Positions 1-9,655 of a stretch of 64,000 nucleotides of DNA are shown piece by piece. Where the stretch lies: contig DGQT01000001.1 of NCBI GenBank assembly GCA_002390845.1, positions 62,001 through 126,000 of the forward strand, in the 5' to 3' direction. How positions within the stretch are numbered: the stretch's first letter is position 1; each line of letters begins with the position of its first letter. The DNA comes from Chitinophagaceae bacterium UBA4407 (GTDB lineage Bacteria > Bacteroidota > Bacteroidia > Chitinophagales > Chitinophagaceae). Both the position numbers and the translations under genes were made by a program. The notes below the pieces were generated by a model that was not told the origin of the DNA, did no database searches, and saw only the letters and a list, made by a program, of their open reading frames with translations.

Positions 1-1165
1 CACCATAATTATTATATACAATTCCTGACTTTGTTATCCATACAATACCATCGCTGGATACCGCCACATCATTGGCAGTAATGCCTGTTTGAATTTGCCA
101 GTTGCTGCCAGTCCATTTAAAAAGCTGACCAACACCATTTACAACCCATACCTGGTTGGCACCTGCACCAATCCTGCTGGCACTAAGCCACCCAGTTGGT
201 AAACCCGGCATTAATTCCCAACTTGTTTCGTTATACCTGTAAATTTTTCCAACTGTATTAACCATCCAAATTTTACCATCGCTGTTTATGGCAACATCTT
301 TTGCATCGCTGCCGGGCAACTGCACCCATGCGTTACCAAAAAATTCATAGATCTTGCCAACAGTGTTTACCAGAACTATCCTGTTTGCATTTGCAGCTAT
401 AGTTCGCCCATCTGAACCTATTATTTGTGACCAGGCGTTGTTTACGAACCTGTATATTCTACCCGCAAAATTTGTAATATATGCAGTGCCATCTGTAGCT
501 ACCGCTACGTCACGCACATCTGAACCGGGCAATAATGTCCATGTACGTACGTATGCACCAATATACAATTGAGCTATATTGGTTGACGACAAGTTGCCCC
601 AAAAACCAAGTATCTGAGAAGCGGGTGCATATGCAGTTTTTAAAGTGCCGCCTGCCGCACCATAAGAAAATGATTTTTTATTTGTGGTTATGGTTAGCCG
701 GTTAATAATTGTGCCGCTGTACACACTTATTTTACTGATGTATTCATCATCTGTAAAAAGTTGAACATAAAAATTAGTAGCACTGCCTGTGGCGTAATAA
801 TATATCTTATTGTCAGTTCCTTTATACCAGATAATTATTTTATTCAGGCCTGAGTTATCGGCATTGAAGCCCATGGCATATATCTTACTGCCGGTTGGGG
901 GAAATGAGGAAAAGCCGGTGCCTGTAGCGATTCCGTATGGACCGAATGACTGGGCAGGATATTTATCTGCATTTGATACACTAAATAATAAAGCATTTTT
1001 AAGATCCGATGGTAATTGATCCCATATGTAAAGTGTTTCCGGTGCAGTTGCGTTAGAAACATCTGCCTGTGCTGTTGCTTTGGGCATTACAATATCATCT
1101 GCACTTTTACTGCAGGAAGAAATTATAAAAGCTAATAATGCAGTTATGAGAATAATCTTTTTCAT
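1..1165 (-). CDS. Lipoprotein with tectonin-like beta-propeller repeats (C-terminus beyond window)
   Basis: Open frame of 388 codons from an ATG at 1165 running off the left edge without a stop. The N-terminus is a lipoprotein signal with lipobox ISSC (Cys about residue 18). Residues 40-200 form an N-terminal domain; from about 205 on there are repeats of roughly 35 residues built around W.LPGSD..DVA...DG..Y..N..G.IYR. The protein aligns over its full visible length with the next gene (1411-2733), including the start of the mature part (WDQLPSDLKNAL against WDQLPDKFKNAI), so the two are tandem paralogues. Repeats of this kind are usual for tectonin or beta-propeller lectins; carbohydrate or cell-surface binding is inference. 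Probably exposed on the outer membrane. Confidence 0.85.
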   Translation of the reverse strand, partial: MKKIILITALLAFIISSCSKSADDIVMPKATAQADVSNATAPETLYIWDQLPSDLKNALLFSVSNADKYPAQSFGPYGIATGTGFSSFPPTGSKIYAMGFNADNSGLNKIIIWYKGTDNKIYYYATGSATNFYVQLFTDDEYISKISVYSGTIINRLTITTNKKSFSYGAAGGTLKTAYAPASQILGFWGNLSSTNIAQLYIGAYVRTWTLLPGSDVRDVAVATDGTAYITNFAGRIYRFVNNAWSQIIGSDGRTIAANANRIVLVNTVGKIYEFFGNAWVQLPGSDAKDVAINSDGKIWMVNTVGKIYRYNETSWELMPGLPTGWLSASRIGAGANQVWVVNGVGQLFKWTGSNWQIQTGITANDVAVSSDGIVWITKSGIVYNNYG

Positions 1166-1200
1166 GATTTACAGTTTTTGTTTTTTAGTATATAATTGAT

Positions 1201-1285
1201 TTTTTTTGATACCAGCTTTTGTTTCCTGGTTGATCTTCGTTGCGTCGCACTCTTCGACTATAGTAGTTCTATTGTACGCCGCCCT
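1201..1285 (+). repeat. Intergenic palindrome family, left half element
   Basis: Core TTGCGTCGCACTCTT at 1240-1254, preceded by a T-tract and ACCAGC. It shares 17 bases (ATCTTCGTTGCGTCGCA) with the inverse of the right half at 6461-6522; the pair encloses three genes. The rest of the 1166-1410 gap shows no gene. Confidence 0.6.
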
Positions 1286-1410
1286 ATTTAGCGAAGACAT
1301 TTCTTGTACTGTTGAATTATGTTGCAGCAGCTTCAGGTGCATACTTGTTTTATTTTGCCAAAATCATTTGCTTTGAACTAATTATTTTCTTATTTAACAG
1401 AAGTAATCCT

Positions 1411-2733
1411 TTAATAAGTAAGTTTATATATATTACCTGATGAATTTATTAACTGGACTTTTTTGTTGTTGGCGGCAATAGTTGAGCCATAGCTTCCGCA
1501 CAATTCATCCCAGGACGATCCGGTATAGTGATATATAATTCCTGCCACATTTGTAAGCCAGACAGAACCGTCATTACCAACTGCAATATCTTTTCCACTG
1601 CTGCCTGTCATTAAAGTCCATGAAACCCCATTCCACTTATATATTTTCCCTACGGTATTAATCATCCATACCATATTACTGCCTGCGGCTATCCTGGCCG
1701 CGCTGCTTCCAGCCATAATATCCCAGGTACTTACTGCATCATTATATCTGTAAATTTTACCGGCAGTATTAACCATCCATATTTTTCCATCGGAGTTTAT
1801 TGTGATATCTGCTGCGTCACTGCCTGGCAATTGCTTCCACGTACTACCAGACAATTCATATATTTTTCCAGCGGTATTAACCATGCAAACTCTGTTTGCA
1901 TTAGCAGCAATACTTTTACCATCAGATCCTGGAAGCTGTATCCAGGATGGGGTTCCTGATACAGCCATCCTGTAAATTTTTCCTGTTGTATTAGTCATAT
2001 AGGCAGTTCCATCAAGAGATACTGCTATATCTCTTCCACTGCCGCCTGGCAGTAATTGCCATTGCTTACAGTACACATCAAAATTTATTTGAATAATCTT
2101 TGCGATATCGGATAATCCCTGAAACCCAAAAATCCAGTTTCCAATGGGTACAGTTGCTGCAAACGGGGTACCTGGATTGGTTCCGTCCATAAGACCGGAA
2201 AAAGAAGTTTTATTTGTAGTAATAGTTAAGCTATTTAAAAAGGAACTACTCCTACCTGAAACTTCCTTTATATATTCGTCAGTTTCAAACGGATGAAAGT
2301 TAAAATAACTTCCTACTGCCAGTGGTGCTCCTATTTCGTACTGAAATATTGTACCATTACTACTATACCAAACCCATAAACTACTTATGGTTGAACCATT
2401 AGTACTTCCAATACCAACAGCAACTATTTCCCCATAGGAAGGTGGTATAATACTGAAGCTGGTACCGGTTAAACCACCGTATGGACCATAAGTTGTTTTA
2501 ATATTTGAAGCTGAAAATGGATATCTAAGAGCACTCTGGCTTTCTTCGGGATTTTGAATGTGAATAGCATTTTTGAATTTATCCGGCAGTTGATCCCAGG
2601 TAATAAGATTAGATGTATTGGCCGACTGAATACTTTCTGTTTCAGTGAGTTTGATTGGTTGTTCCTGTTGCTTTTTACAGGAGCAAAATACAACTACACT
2701 AAAGAATGATATGATCAGATTTGTCGTTTTCAT
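1411..2733 (-). CDS. Lipoprotein with tectonin-like beta-propeller repeats
   Basis: 440 residues. The signal peptide ends in FCSCKK, so lipidation at Cys about 18-20 is likely. Residues about 40-215 form a non-repetitive N-terminal domain. From about 220 to the end there are six repeats of about 35-37 residues, each with a W..LPGS or W..M.GS start, an IA...D..W or V centre and a NT.GKIY end, as in tectonin-type propellers. Six blades would close a propeller. It is a tandem paralogue of the gene ending at the left edge and is followed by an S74/T9SS protein on the same strand, which fits a surface-protein group. The ligand is unknown; a lectin-like role is inferred from the repeat type only. 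Confidence 0.85.
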   Translation of the reverse strand: MKTTNLIISFFSVVVFCSCKKQQEQPIKLTETESIQSANTSNLITWDQLPDKFKNAIHIQNPEESQSALRYPFSASNIKTTYGPYGGLTGTSFSIIPPSYGEIVAVGIGSTNGSTISSLWVWYSSNGTIFQYEIGAPLAVGSYFNFHPFETDEYIKEVSGRSSSFLNSLTITTNKTSFSGLMDGTNPGTPFAATVPIGNWIFGFQGLSDIAKIIQINFDVYCKQWQLLPGGSGRDIAVSLDGTAYMTNTTGKIYRMAVSGTPSWIQLPGSDGKSIAANANRVCMVNTAGKIYELSGSTWKQLPGSDAADITINSDGKIWMVNTAGKIYRYNDAVSTWDIMAGSSAARIAAGSNMVWMINTVGKIYKWNGVSWTLMTGSSGKDIAVGNDGSVWLTNVAGIIYHYTGSSWDELCGSYGSTIAANNKKVQLINSSGNIYKLTY

Positions 2734-2802
2734 AATAAAAAATTGAACCGTGAAAAATTTTCATACTATAGAACCAGTTTACATTGATTCTCTATTTTCC
2801 GA

Positions 2803-5001
2803 TTAGCGTATTATTGACATTTTCCTGGTTTCATATTGCTTTCCGTCAATATACAGTGTGTAATAATAAGTGCCTGATGAAAAGGAAGAAGCGTCCAGGT
2901 TTATGGTCCCATAATTTTGGGAAAGGGTGAACTGTTTTAATTGTTTTCCGCTTCCATTTGTAATAATAATCTGAGCCTTGGCGAATGGTTGTGATAAATT
3001 GTAGCTGATCGTTGTTGTACTGCTGAAAGGATTTGGTGCATTCTGGATTAATGCAACCCCCGTATTGGTTTGAATAGAACTGCTGTTTTGGTTATTAATT
3101 ACTAACAATGCTTTCAGATCATCAATTTCTTTCTGTTGTGCATTAACTTGATTTTGCAGATTATCATTCGTTTTACTTAGTTCCTGCACCGCTTTTACCA
3201 AAGGCACTACAAATTCTGCATAACGCAAGCCATAGAGATCGTGATCGTTTTTTGCGGCATCTACGCCGCTGAAATCGTAGCCGAGTTGTTTGGCAGTAGC
3301 CTCTACATCCTGTGCTATAAACCCCGAGTAAACAACTGATTCTTTTAAGGCTTTACTTTTTTGTGCATTTTCATTTTCATCGGTTTCGGTTTTTCTTCCG
3401 GTAATATTATCAGCAGCTTCAAGGTTTAGGTTGTATGTTACCGGTTTTAGTTTGTTAATAAAAGAAAGGCCTGGAACATTGGATTTAATATTCTTCTTAA
3501 CCCTGCCATCAGAAACATTTGTCCAGTTTGCATAGCCTCCAATGCTGGTAACAGCAGGGCTACCTATTCTAACCTGGTTGCTTGCAGATACCGATGCGGA
3601 AAAACCAATTGCTGTAGAATTGTCTACACCATCTACTGTTGAAACCGCACCAAAACCAAGAAATGTTGATGCTGAAGACGTTTTATTATCGCCTGCTGCA
3701 TAACCTATAGCCGTATTTTTTGCCTGAGTGGTATTAAAGTATAATGCCCTGACACCAATGGCTGTATTATAACTTCCCGTGGTGTTGGACCAAAGGGAAA
3801 CAAAGCCACTTGCTGTATTTAAAATGCCTGAAGTATTACTCAACATGGAAGAAACACCAAGTGTAGTATTTTGATACCCTGTTGTATTAGCATTCATGCA
3901 TCCATATCCTATTGCAGTATTACTATACCCGGTAGTATTATTAAACATCGCTGCAAGCCCCGTAGTTGTATTATAGCTGCCTGTTGTATTTGCCTGTAAA
4001 CTATTAAAACCAATTGCTGTGTTTTGATTACCCGTGCTGTTTGTTTTTAAACTAAAAGCACCAATGGCAATATTTTCAATTCCTGTTGTATTTCCATAAA
4101 GTGTATTGTACCCCAAAGAAGTATTATAAAAACCTGAAGTATTGTTGATCATTGTTTGATCGCCAACTGCGGTATTGCCGTATGACAATGTGGTGAAAAG
4201 CGCTCCTTTACCAATACCAATATTTCCGTTGCCGGTTTGGTTTTGATTGAGTGCTAAATTTCCGATTGCTATATTCTGAATACCGGTGGTAATATTTACA
4301 CCGGCACCGGTTCCTGAAAATATATTGTCGGTTGCATCATTCACACTAATTCTGCTCACCAGTTTCCAGCCTGTGTTGAAATAATACAATCCTGAAACAT
4401 CATCAGTTTGGTAAATAAGCAATCCATTTGCAGGAGCAGCAATAGCATCCCGTTGCGCTTTTGTCATCCTGGGTGTTAAAAGCCCTTTCGTTGCAGAAGA
4501 CAATTCTAACAGGGAAGAAGCATCAGGTGCAGTTGTGCCAATACCAACACTTGAACTACTGTTAATAGTAAGAGCGGGAACTGCCTTAATAGCAAGGTGC
4601 AAACTGCCCGTAAGGTTACCGCCGTCTGTACCAAAATCTACATCGGTAACTGCACCGGAATAAGAACCTATATAGCCTCTGTTCTGTGTAGCTTCATAAA
4701 ATTTGATCCTGAGATTTGAAGGTGCAGTAAACCTGGCAACTTCATCCGGGGTAGATTTTTGAACATCCAAAGCAACGGAAGGAGCGGTAGTACCAATACC
4801 CACATAACCAAGTGAGCTAATTCGCATTCTTTCCTGGTTGTTTGTGATCAGGCGTAATGCGTAAGCATTTTTTGTTCCCAATGTTGTATCGCTTGAAACA
4901 TTATTTCCGCCGATAGTCCATTTCTGGGCGTGAACATTTTGTGAAGCAACAAACAATGAAATTGTTGTTGTAATAATGAGGTAAGCAGATTTAGTTTTCA
5001 T
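2803..5001 (-). CDS. Secreted YadA-head-like protein with S74 endosialidase chaperone domain and T9SS sorting domain
   Basis: 732 residues with a signal peptide ending about VHA-Q. Residues about 240-450 carry more than ten copies of a 14-16-residue head motif (N.T.G..NTAIG...L), as in trimeric YadA-type adhesin heads and Bacteroidota tail-fibre-like proteins. About 497-610 is a peptidase S74 intramolecular chaperone domain starting SDGRVKKNI, followed by a short coiled coil (about 605-635, NDNLQNQVNAQQKEIDDLK). The last 80 residues (NAPNPFSSTTTISY ... KMSIIR) form a type A Por-secretion sorting domain. Expected to be a trimeric fibre delivered to the surface by type IX secretion. The S74 self-cleavage site would lie before the sorting domain, so cleavage would detach the head from it. 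Confidence 0.9.
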   Translation of the reverse strand: MKTKSAYLIITTTISLFVASQNVHAQKWTIGGNNVSSDTTLGTKNAYALRLITNNQERMRISSLGYVGIGTTAPSVALDVQKSTPDEVARFTAPSNLRIKFYEATQNRGYIGSYSGAVTDVDFGTDGGNLTGSLHLAIKAVPALTINSSSSVGIGTTAPDASSLLELSSATKGLLTPRMTKAQRDAIAAPANGLLIYQTDDVSGLYYFNTGWKLVSRISVNDATDNIFSGTGAGVNITTGIQNIAIGNLALNQNQTGNGNIGIGKGALFTTLSYGNTAVGDQTMINNTSGFYNTSLGYNTLYGNTTGIENIAIGAFSLKTNSTGNQNTAIGFNSLQANTTGSYNTTTGLAAMFNNTTGYSNTAIGYGCMNANTTGYQNTTLGVSSMLSNTSGILNTASGFVSLWSNTTGSYNTAIGVRALYFNTTQAKNTAIGYAAGDNKTSSASTFLGFGAVSTVDGVDNSTAIGFSASVSASNQVRIGSPAVTSIGGYANWTNVSDGRVKKNIKSNVPGLSFINKLKPVTYNLNLEAADNITGRKTETDENENAQKSKALKESVVYSGFIAQDVEATAKQLGYDFSGVDAAKNDHDLYGLRYAEFVVPLVKAVQELSKTNDNLQNQVNAQQKEIDDLKALLVINNQNSSSIQTNTGVALIQNAPNPFSSTTTISYNLSQPFAKAQIIITNGSGKQLKQFTLSQNYGTINLDASSFSSGTYYYTLYIDGKQYETRKMSIIR

Positions 5002-5204
5002 TTTTTTTAGTTTTAAAAATTTATGTATTTGATGAATTGTTTTACCGATTTTTAGAAAGTTACATTTAAGTCTAACTTATCAAAAACAGCCGTTTAGTAA
5101 TTGACATATTTCAATAAACAATTAGCGCCATATAATTGGTAACCGAAACGCTGTATTGCAGAAACGCTGCGTTTATACAACTGTTAGATGAAACTGTATA
5201 GGGA

Positions 5205-6140
5205 CTAATTTGGAGAAGGTTCAATTAAGTATATGTGCCTGGCTTTTACAGAAGTATATTTACTAAAGCAATTGTTCTGTTCAATTTCTTTCCTCAGTTC
5301 TTTCACAGTTTTAGAACTGCCGTCATGGCTCCATCCGGGAGGTTTAATTAAATAGTTAACAGCGGTTTTAAATGATTGTGCTTTTATAACCCTGGAAAAA
5401 AGGGATTTCCAGTCTGTGAACATGATATTTATAAGATCTGGTTTGAGCAGTTTTGTAGTTACCCCGTAGTGTGGCTTTTCTTCTTCTTCTGCGAAAGTGC
5501 AAAACAGCCGATCCCAAATAATTAATACAGCGGCATGATTTTTATCGAGATATTTAAGGTTGCATGCATGGTGTACCCGGTGATGCGAAGGTGTATTGAA
5601 AATAAATTCAATAGCTGGGTGCAGCCTGCCAATGATTTCTGTATGTAGCCAGGATTGATAAAAGAGTGCAATACCTGAAGCAATATAAACTACAGCAGGA
5701 TCAAAGCCTAGAAAAGGAAGCCACAGATAGAAGATGAAATATCCGCTAAACTGATTAAACCATGATTGGCGAAAGCTTACAGAAATATTGAAATGCTCGG
5801 AAGAATGATGAATGGAATGGGCGGCCCACAACCAATTTACATTATGGGAGATCCTGTGGTACCAGTAATAAGTAAAATCACATAACAGGAAATTAACTAA
5901 CCATATTACCCAACTGTTTGGCATTGTAAAAAGCCTTACAGAGTAAACCATATACCAGGCCGATAAGGTGATCGTTCTTGAGACAAAATTGACAAAGAAT
6001 AGTCCAACTCCTATCATGATATTATTCATTGTTTCATCCCGTTTGTAAAGGTGTTTATTTTCTTTAAAGCTGATAAAGACTTCTGCAAAGAAGAATGCCA
6101 CCAGAACAGATACCGCCAAATAAAAAAATTGGAATGACAT
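5205..6140 (-). CDS. Sterol desaturase / fatty acid hydroxylase family membrane protein
   Basis: 311 residues from the ATG at 6140; the frame is open back to a TTG at 6179, but the ATG gives a normal membrane start (MSFQFFYLAVSVLVAFFF). The di-iron histidine clusters of the fatty acid hydroxylase superfamily are all present: YHRISH, AHSIHHSSEHFN, and HRVHHACN following HTEIIGRLHP. Four or five hydrophobic segments surround them. The family hydroxylates or desaturates lipids in membranes using O2; the substrate cannot be told. It is transcribed away from an HTH regulator (6650) that is followed by a second membrane desaturase, so the three probably act on membrane lipids together. Confidence 0.88.
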   Translation of the reverse strand: MSFQFFYLAVSVLVAFFFAEVFISFKENKHLYKRDETMNNIMIGVGLFFVNFVSRTITLSAWYMVYSVRLFTMPNSWVIWLVNFLLCDFTYYWYHRISHNVNWLWAAHSIHHSSEHFNISVSFRQSWFNQFSGYFIFYLWLPFLGFDPAVVYIASGIALFYQSWLHTEIIGRLHPAIEFIFNTPSHHRVHHACNLKYLDKNHAAVLIIWDRLFCTFAEEEEKPHYGVTTKLLKPDLINIMFTDWKSLFSRVIKAQSFKTAVNYLIKPPGWSHDGSSKTVKELRKEIEQNNCFSKYTSVKARHIYLIEPSPN

Positions 6141-6460
6141 AATAATAATTGAGGGTGTTAAGAAATAATTGCTTAACAAACCTAAAAGCTTTTAAAAGCG
6201 ATCCCTAATTGATAAATGCCAGTAGCAGTTTTAAAATGGTAAGTATTACTTTTATTCCTTTTACCGGAAGGAGAAAAACGCATATTTTGCAAATTATGCA
6301 ACCCGAAATGTTTGAATAAGTATTTTTTGCAAAATGTATTTTTTCATTTTGCAGGAAGTATTAAAATAAAATTATTCTAAGGCTGGAATTTCAGGTGTAG
6401 AGTAGTTTAATATGGCGACATGAATACTTAAAAGACTATCAAATTCCACAGTTTCATTTC

Positions 6461-6522
6461 AGCACACAAGACAAAAGGATTGCGACGCAACGAAGATGCC
6501 ATGGAAAGTTTAGCCGGTATTA
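6461..6522 (+). repeat. Intergenic palindrome family, right half element
   Basis: Core TTGCGACGCAACGAAGAT at 6480-6497 with TAGCCGG outside. Lies in the 6141-6649 gap between divergent genes. The rest of this gap is AT-rich promoter DNA; a weak candidate for the 6650 gene is TTTG at 6589 and TATATTGT at 6613. Confidence 0.55.
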
Positions 6523-6649
6523 TAAAAGTATAAAACAGAAAAAGTGATTAAGTTAATTCTAATTTGTGCGTTTGATATGTTCAAAGATTTTGGCAAACGA
6601 TTTAAATATGTTTATATTGTTTTTTATTTAGATACTAATTAACACCCTC

Positions 6650-7651
6650 ATGGAACCAGGCCAGATACAAACCAGTTTCTTTAACCAGATAAAAAAGCAG
6701 TTACCGCCCCACCTTTCGCTGGTTGAAGAAGTGGCAGAAATTTTGAATGTAAGCTCTGATAGTGCTTACCGGCGAATAAGAGGTGAGAAACAAATTTCTT
6801 TTGAGGAAATACAAAAACTGAGTGTAAAGTTTGGCCTTTCGCTGGATCAGTTCCTGCATTTAAAAAGTGACAGCTTTCTTTTCAATGGCCGCATAACAAA
6901 TGATTCTGATTTTAATTATGATCAATGGCTTCAGGAGGTTGTAAAGCAGCTTTCTTTTATCTGTATGCACAATCCGCGTCACCACTATTATGTTGCAAAA
7001 GAAATCCCTTTTTTTTACTACTATCTTTTTCCCGAAATAGCAGCTTTCAAATCTTTTTTCTTTATGAAATCTATTCTGCATTATGCAGACTGGAAGCAGA
7101 CCCGGTTTTCTGTAAAAGATGATTACAGCCGGTATAATGAAACCTGGAAAAAAATAAGTGATTCCTTTGCCGCCATTCCAAGCACAGAGATATGGAGTAT
7201 CGAAAATATAACCAGTACCCTTCACCAGATTGAATTTTACAGAGTTACCGGTGCGCTAAAATCTGACGATGATGCACTTGTTCTGCTGGGAAAATTTGAG
7301 GAGCTTCTTAATCATCTGGAAAAACAAGCCGAGCATGGCGTAAAATTAAGGCTTGGTCAAAATCCGGTTGAGGGTTTGGCCAGCTACAATATGTATTCGA
7401 ATGAAATAATAATGGGCGATAATATGCAGCAAATACTTATGGGTAATAATCTGGTTACGTATATCAACCACAGCATTTTAAATTTTATCTATACCACAGA
7501 TGAGGTTTTTAATGATTACATGAAAAAAACCATTAGTAACCTTGCTCAAAAATCTACCCCTATCAGTGTAACGAACGAAAGGGAAAGGCTTCTTTTTTTT
7601 AACCGTATAAGAGCAAAAATTACAGCTTCCAAAGAGCTCATTTTAAAATAA
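6650..7651 (+). CDS. Helix-turn-helix transcriptional regulator
   Basis: 333 residues. Residues about 20-66 form an XRE-type helix-turn-helix (VEEVAEILNVSSDSAYRRI, then GEKQISFEEIQKLSVKFGLS). The remaining 260 residues contain no domain I can name; they are rich in aromatic residues and predicted helical. This architecture is common in Bacteroidota as an uncharacterised regulator. The stop is 22 bp before a fatty acid desaturase start on the same strand, so the two are probably co-transcribed, and a sterol-desaturase-like gene is divergent. A role in controlling membrane lipid modification is inferred from that context. Confidence 0.8.
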   Translation: MEPGQIQTSFFNQIKKQLPPHLSLVEEVAEILNVSSDSAYRRIRGEKQISFEEIQKLSVKFGLSLDQFLHLKSDSFLFNGRITNDSDFNYDQWLQEVVKQLSFICMHNPRHHYYVAKEIPFFYYYLFPEIAAFKSFFFMKSILHYADWKQTRFSVKDDYSRYNETWKKISDSFAAIPSTEIWSIENITSTLHQIEFYRVTGALKSDDDALVLLGKFEELLNHLEKQAEHGVKLRLGQNPVEGLASYNMYSNEIIMGDNMQQILMGNNLVTYINHSILNFIYTTDEVFNDYMKKTISNLAQKSTPISVTNERERLLFFNRIRAKITASKELILK

Positions 7652-7673
7652 ATTTTGGTTTAAAAATCGGGTT

Positions 7674-8411
7674 ATGCCAATAGTCATATTTTTTCTTATC
7701 CACTGGTACCTCTCCCTTTTTTTTCAGTCTTTTTTTCATCACAGGTACGCTGCCCATCATCACTTCCGTATGAGCCGCCGTTGGGAGAAAATTTTCTTTA
7801 TCATCAGTTTTATCACCCAGGGGTCTTCGTATATAAGCCCTTATTCTTATGGCATAATGCACCGCCTGCACCACATGCATACAGATACAGAAAACGATCC
7901 ACATTCACCTGCCAATCATCCGGGGTTTTGGCGAATGATGCTCGAGACCCGAAATAATTATTTTAGCATCCACAGCGGTAAAACAACAGTAAAGGAAAAA
8001 ATTAAAAAAGACCTTCCGCAGTGGAAAGCTTTTGATGCCATAGCTCATAGCTGGATAACACGAATTACCTGGATGATATTGTACACTCTTTTTTATATTT
8101 CGTTTGCAACAGCCTGGTGGCAGTTTCTTTTGTTGCCACTTACCATCATTATGGGCACGTTACAGGGCGCGGTTGTAAACTGGTGGGCACACAAATTTGG
8201 GTACACCAATTATTTTGTAAATAATACTTCAAAAAATATTCTGCCAGTTGATCTTTTTTTCTGGGGAGAGGCTTATCACAATAATCATCACCAATATCCC
8301 GGCAGGCCTAACAATGCACATCGCTGGTTCGAGTTCGATACAGGTTATTTTGTTTTAAAGCTTATGCACAAAACTGGAATCATACGTTTAAACAGCTATG
8401 GCAAAGAGTAA
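7674..8411 (+). CDS. Acyl-lipid / acyl-CoA desaturase-type fatty acid desaturase
   Basis: 245 residues, integral membrane. The three histidine boxes of membrane desaturases are present: HHRYAAHHH at about 22-30, HRLHHMHTDTENDPHSP at about 63-79 and EAYHNNHHQYP at about 195-205, the last being the H-X-X-HH type of delta-9 desaturases. It is shorter than the usual 290-370 residues at the N-terminus; the usual first transmembrane pair is reduced to one segment. Expected to introduce a double bond into membrane acyl chains using O2. Follows the HTH gene by 22 bp. Downstream is a complete palindromic element. Confidence 0.88.
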   Translation: MPIVIFFLIHWYLSLFFQSFFHHRYAAHHHFRMSRRWEKIFFIISFITQGSSYISPYSYGIMHRLHHMHTDTENDPHSPANHPGFWRMMLETRNNYFSIHSGKTTVKEKIKKDLPQWKAFDAIAHSWITRITWMILYTLFYISFATAWWQFLLLPLTIIMGTLQGAVVNWWAHKFGYTNYFVNNTSKNILPVDLFFWGEAYHNNHHQYPGRPNNAHRWFEFDTGYFVLKLMHKTGIIRLNSYGKE

Positions 8412-8460
8412 CTTTTTTCGCCGAATACACTTTTTTCAAGCAAATAGTAAAATACATTAT

Positions 8461-8660
8461 GGGCCGGGCAACAAATCTTTGGTGAACTTCTGTTGCGTCG
8501 CACACTTGTACTGCGAAACTTATATCGGCAATTGGTGAATCGTAAGTTTTACTTACGATTCACCAATTCGCATTTTTCAGGCTGTTTTGTGCTGCTTTGC
8601 CTGCTACAGCACAAGTGTGCGACGCAACAGGCGATGCCATAAAAAACTTCAGCCGGGCTC
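8461..8660 (+). repeat. Intergenic palindrome family, complete element
   Basis: Runs from GGGCCGGGCA to AGCCGGGCTC, with inner cores TTGCGTCGCACACTTGTA (8494) and its inverse ACAAGTGTGCGACGCAAC. The centre holds a separate perfect hairpin, 8530-8547 with 8551-8568 (18 bp stem, 3-nt loop). It fills most of the 8412-8759 gap; the remainder is AT-rich and holds no gene. Confidence 0.85.
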
Positions 8661-8759
8661 ATAATAATTATTTCCACTGTAATCGTTATTCTGCCTTTTA
8701 AAAAAATTATAACTCATGCACCACCGATAAATAGCTACTTTACAAAAAAATAATCAACA

Positions 8760-9650
8760 GTGGATGTATTAACGCTTAATGGTGTTACCAAATATTATGG
8801 TAGTATCTGCGCATTGAATAATGTTTCATTTTCAGTGCCAGAAGGTAGCGTGTTTGGTATTCTCGGCCCCAATGGCAGTGGCAAAACAACTATGCTGGGT
8901 ATTGTTATGAACATTATAAAAGCTTCATCAGGCAGCTTTGTATTGCTCGGAAAACCGGGAACCGAAAATATGCGCAGGCATATTGGTACACTCCTGGAAA
9001 CACCCAATTTTTATCATTACCTGTCGGCCGAAAAGAACCTGCGTATTGCTGCGGAAATAAAAGGAAAAGGTATTGATCAGATTGATGATGTGCTGCATAA
9101 GGTAAATCTTTATAACCGGAAGGATAGCAAGTTCAGCTCGTACTCTCTTGGCATGAAACAAAGGCTGGCTATAGCTTCGGCACTGTTAGGCAATCCTGAT
9201 GTGCTGGTATTTGATGAACCTACCAACGGCCTGGATCCTGTTGGTATTGCAGAAATACGCGAACTGATAAAGCGCCTTTCAGAAGATGGCAAAACCATCA
9301 TTATGGCAAGCCACATGCTTGATGAAGTAGAGAAGGTTTGTACACATGTTGCTATTTTAAAAATGAGTAACCTGATTACTGCAGGTAAAGTAGATGAGGT
9401 TTTGGTGAATGAAGATATTGTTGAAGTTGGCGCAACAAATATGCAGGCGTTGGAGCAGGCGCTGCAAAGCCTTACAGGTTACAGCAGCCTGAAAAAGCAA
9501 AAAGATGTAATACAATTATTCTTCGCAACAGGCGGGTCGAATCTTGAAAAAGTAAACGCACACTGCTTTGCAAATAATGTGGTGCTTAACCATCTTCAGC
9601 TAAAGAAAAAGAGCCTTGAAACAAAATTCCTTGAACTTACCAACAAATAA
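8760..9650 (+). CDS. ABC transporter ATP-binding protein
   Basis: 296 residues. Walker A GPNGSGKT at 36-43, signature region YSLGMKQRLAIASALLG, Walker B with D-loop VFDEPTNGLDP and the switch histidine in MASHMLDEVE. The start is GTG at 8760; an in-frame TAA lies 9 bp upstream and there is no in-frame ATG near the N-terminus. The signature is LGMKQ rather than LSGGQ, usual in the drug and lantibiotic export subfamily (BcrA/DrrA-like). The permease gene follows 5 bp after the stop, so the two form one exporter operon. The substrate is unknown. Confidence 0.93.
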   Translation: MDVLTLNGVTKYYGSICALNNVSFSVPEGSVFGILGPNGSGKTTMLGIVMNIIKASSGSFVLLGKPGTENMRRHIGTLLETPNFYHYLSAEKNLRIAAEIKGKGIDQIDDVLHKVNLYNRKDSKFSSYSLGMKQRLAIASALLGNPDVLVFDEPTNGLDPVGIAEIRELIKRLSEDGKTIIMASHMLDEVEKVCTHVAILKMSNLITAGKVDEVLVNEDIVEVGATNMQALEQALQSLTGYSSLKKQKDVIQLFFATGGSNLEKVNAHCFANNVVLNHLQLKKKSLETKFLELTNK

Positions 9651-9655
9651 AAACC

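Noticed and set aside
3680..4330. Short tandem DNA repeats resembling a CRISPR array
   Set aside because: They are in frame in the 2803-5001 gene and encode the YadA-like NTAIG head repeats; period and spacing follow codons and copies diverge as protein repeats do.
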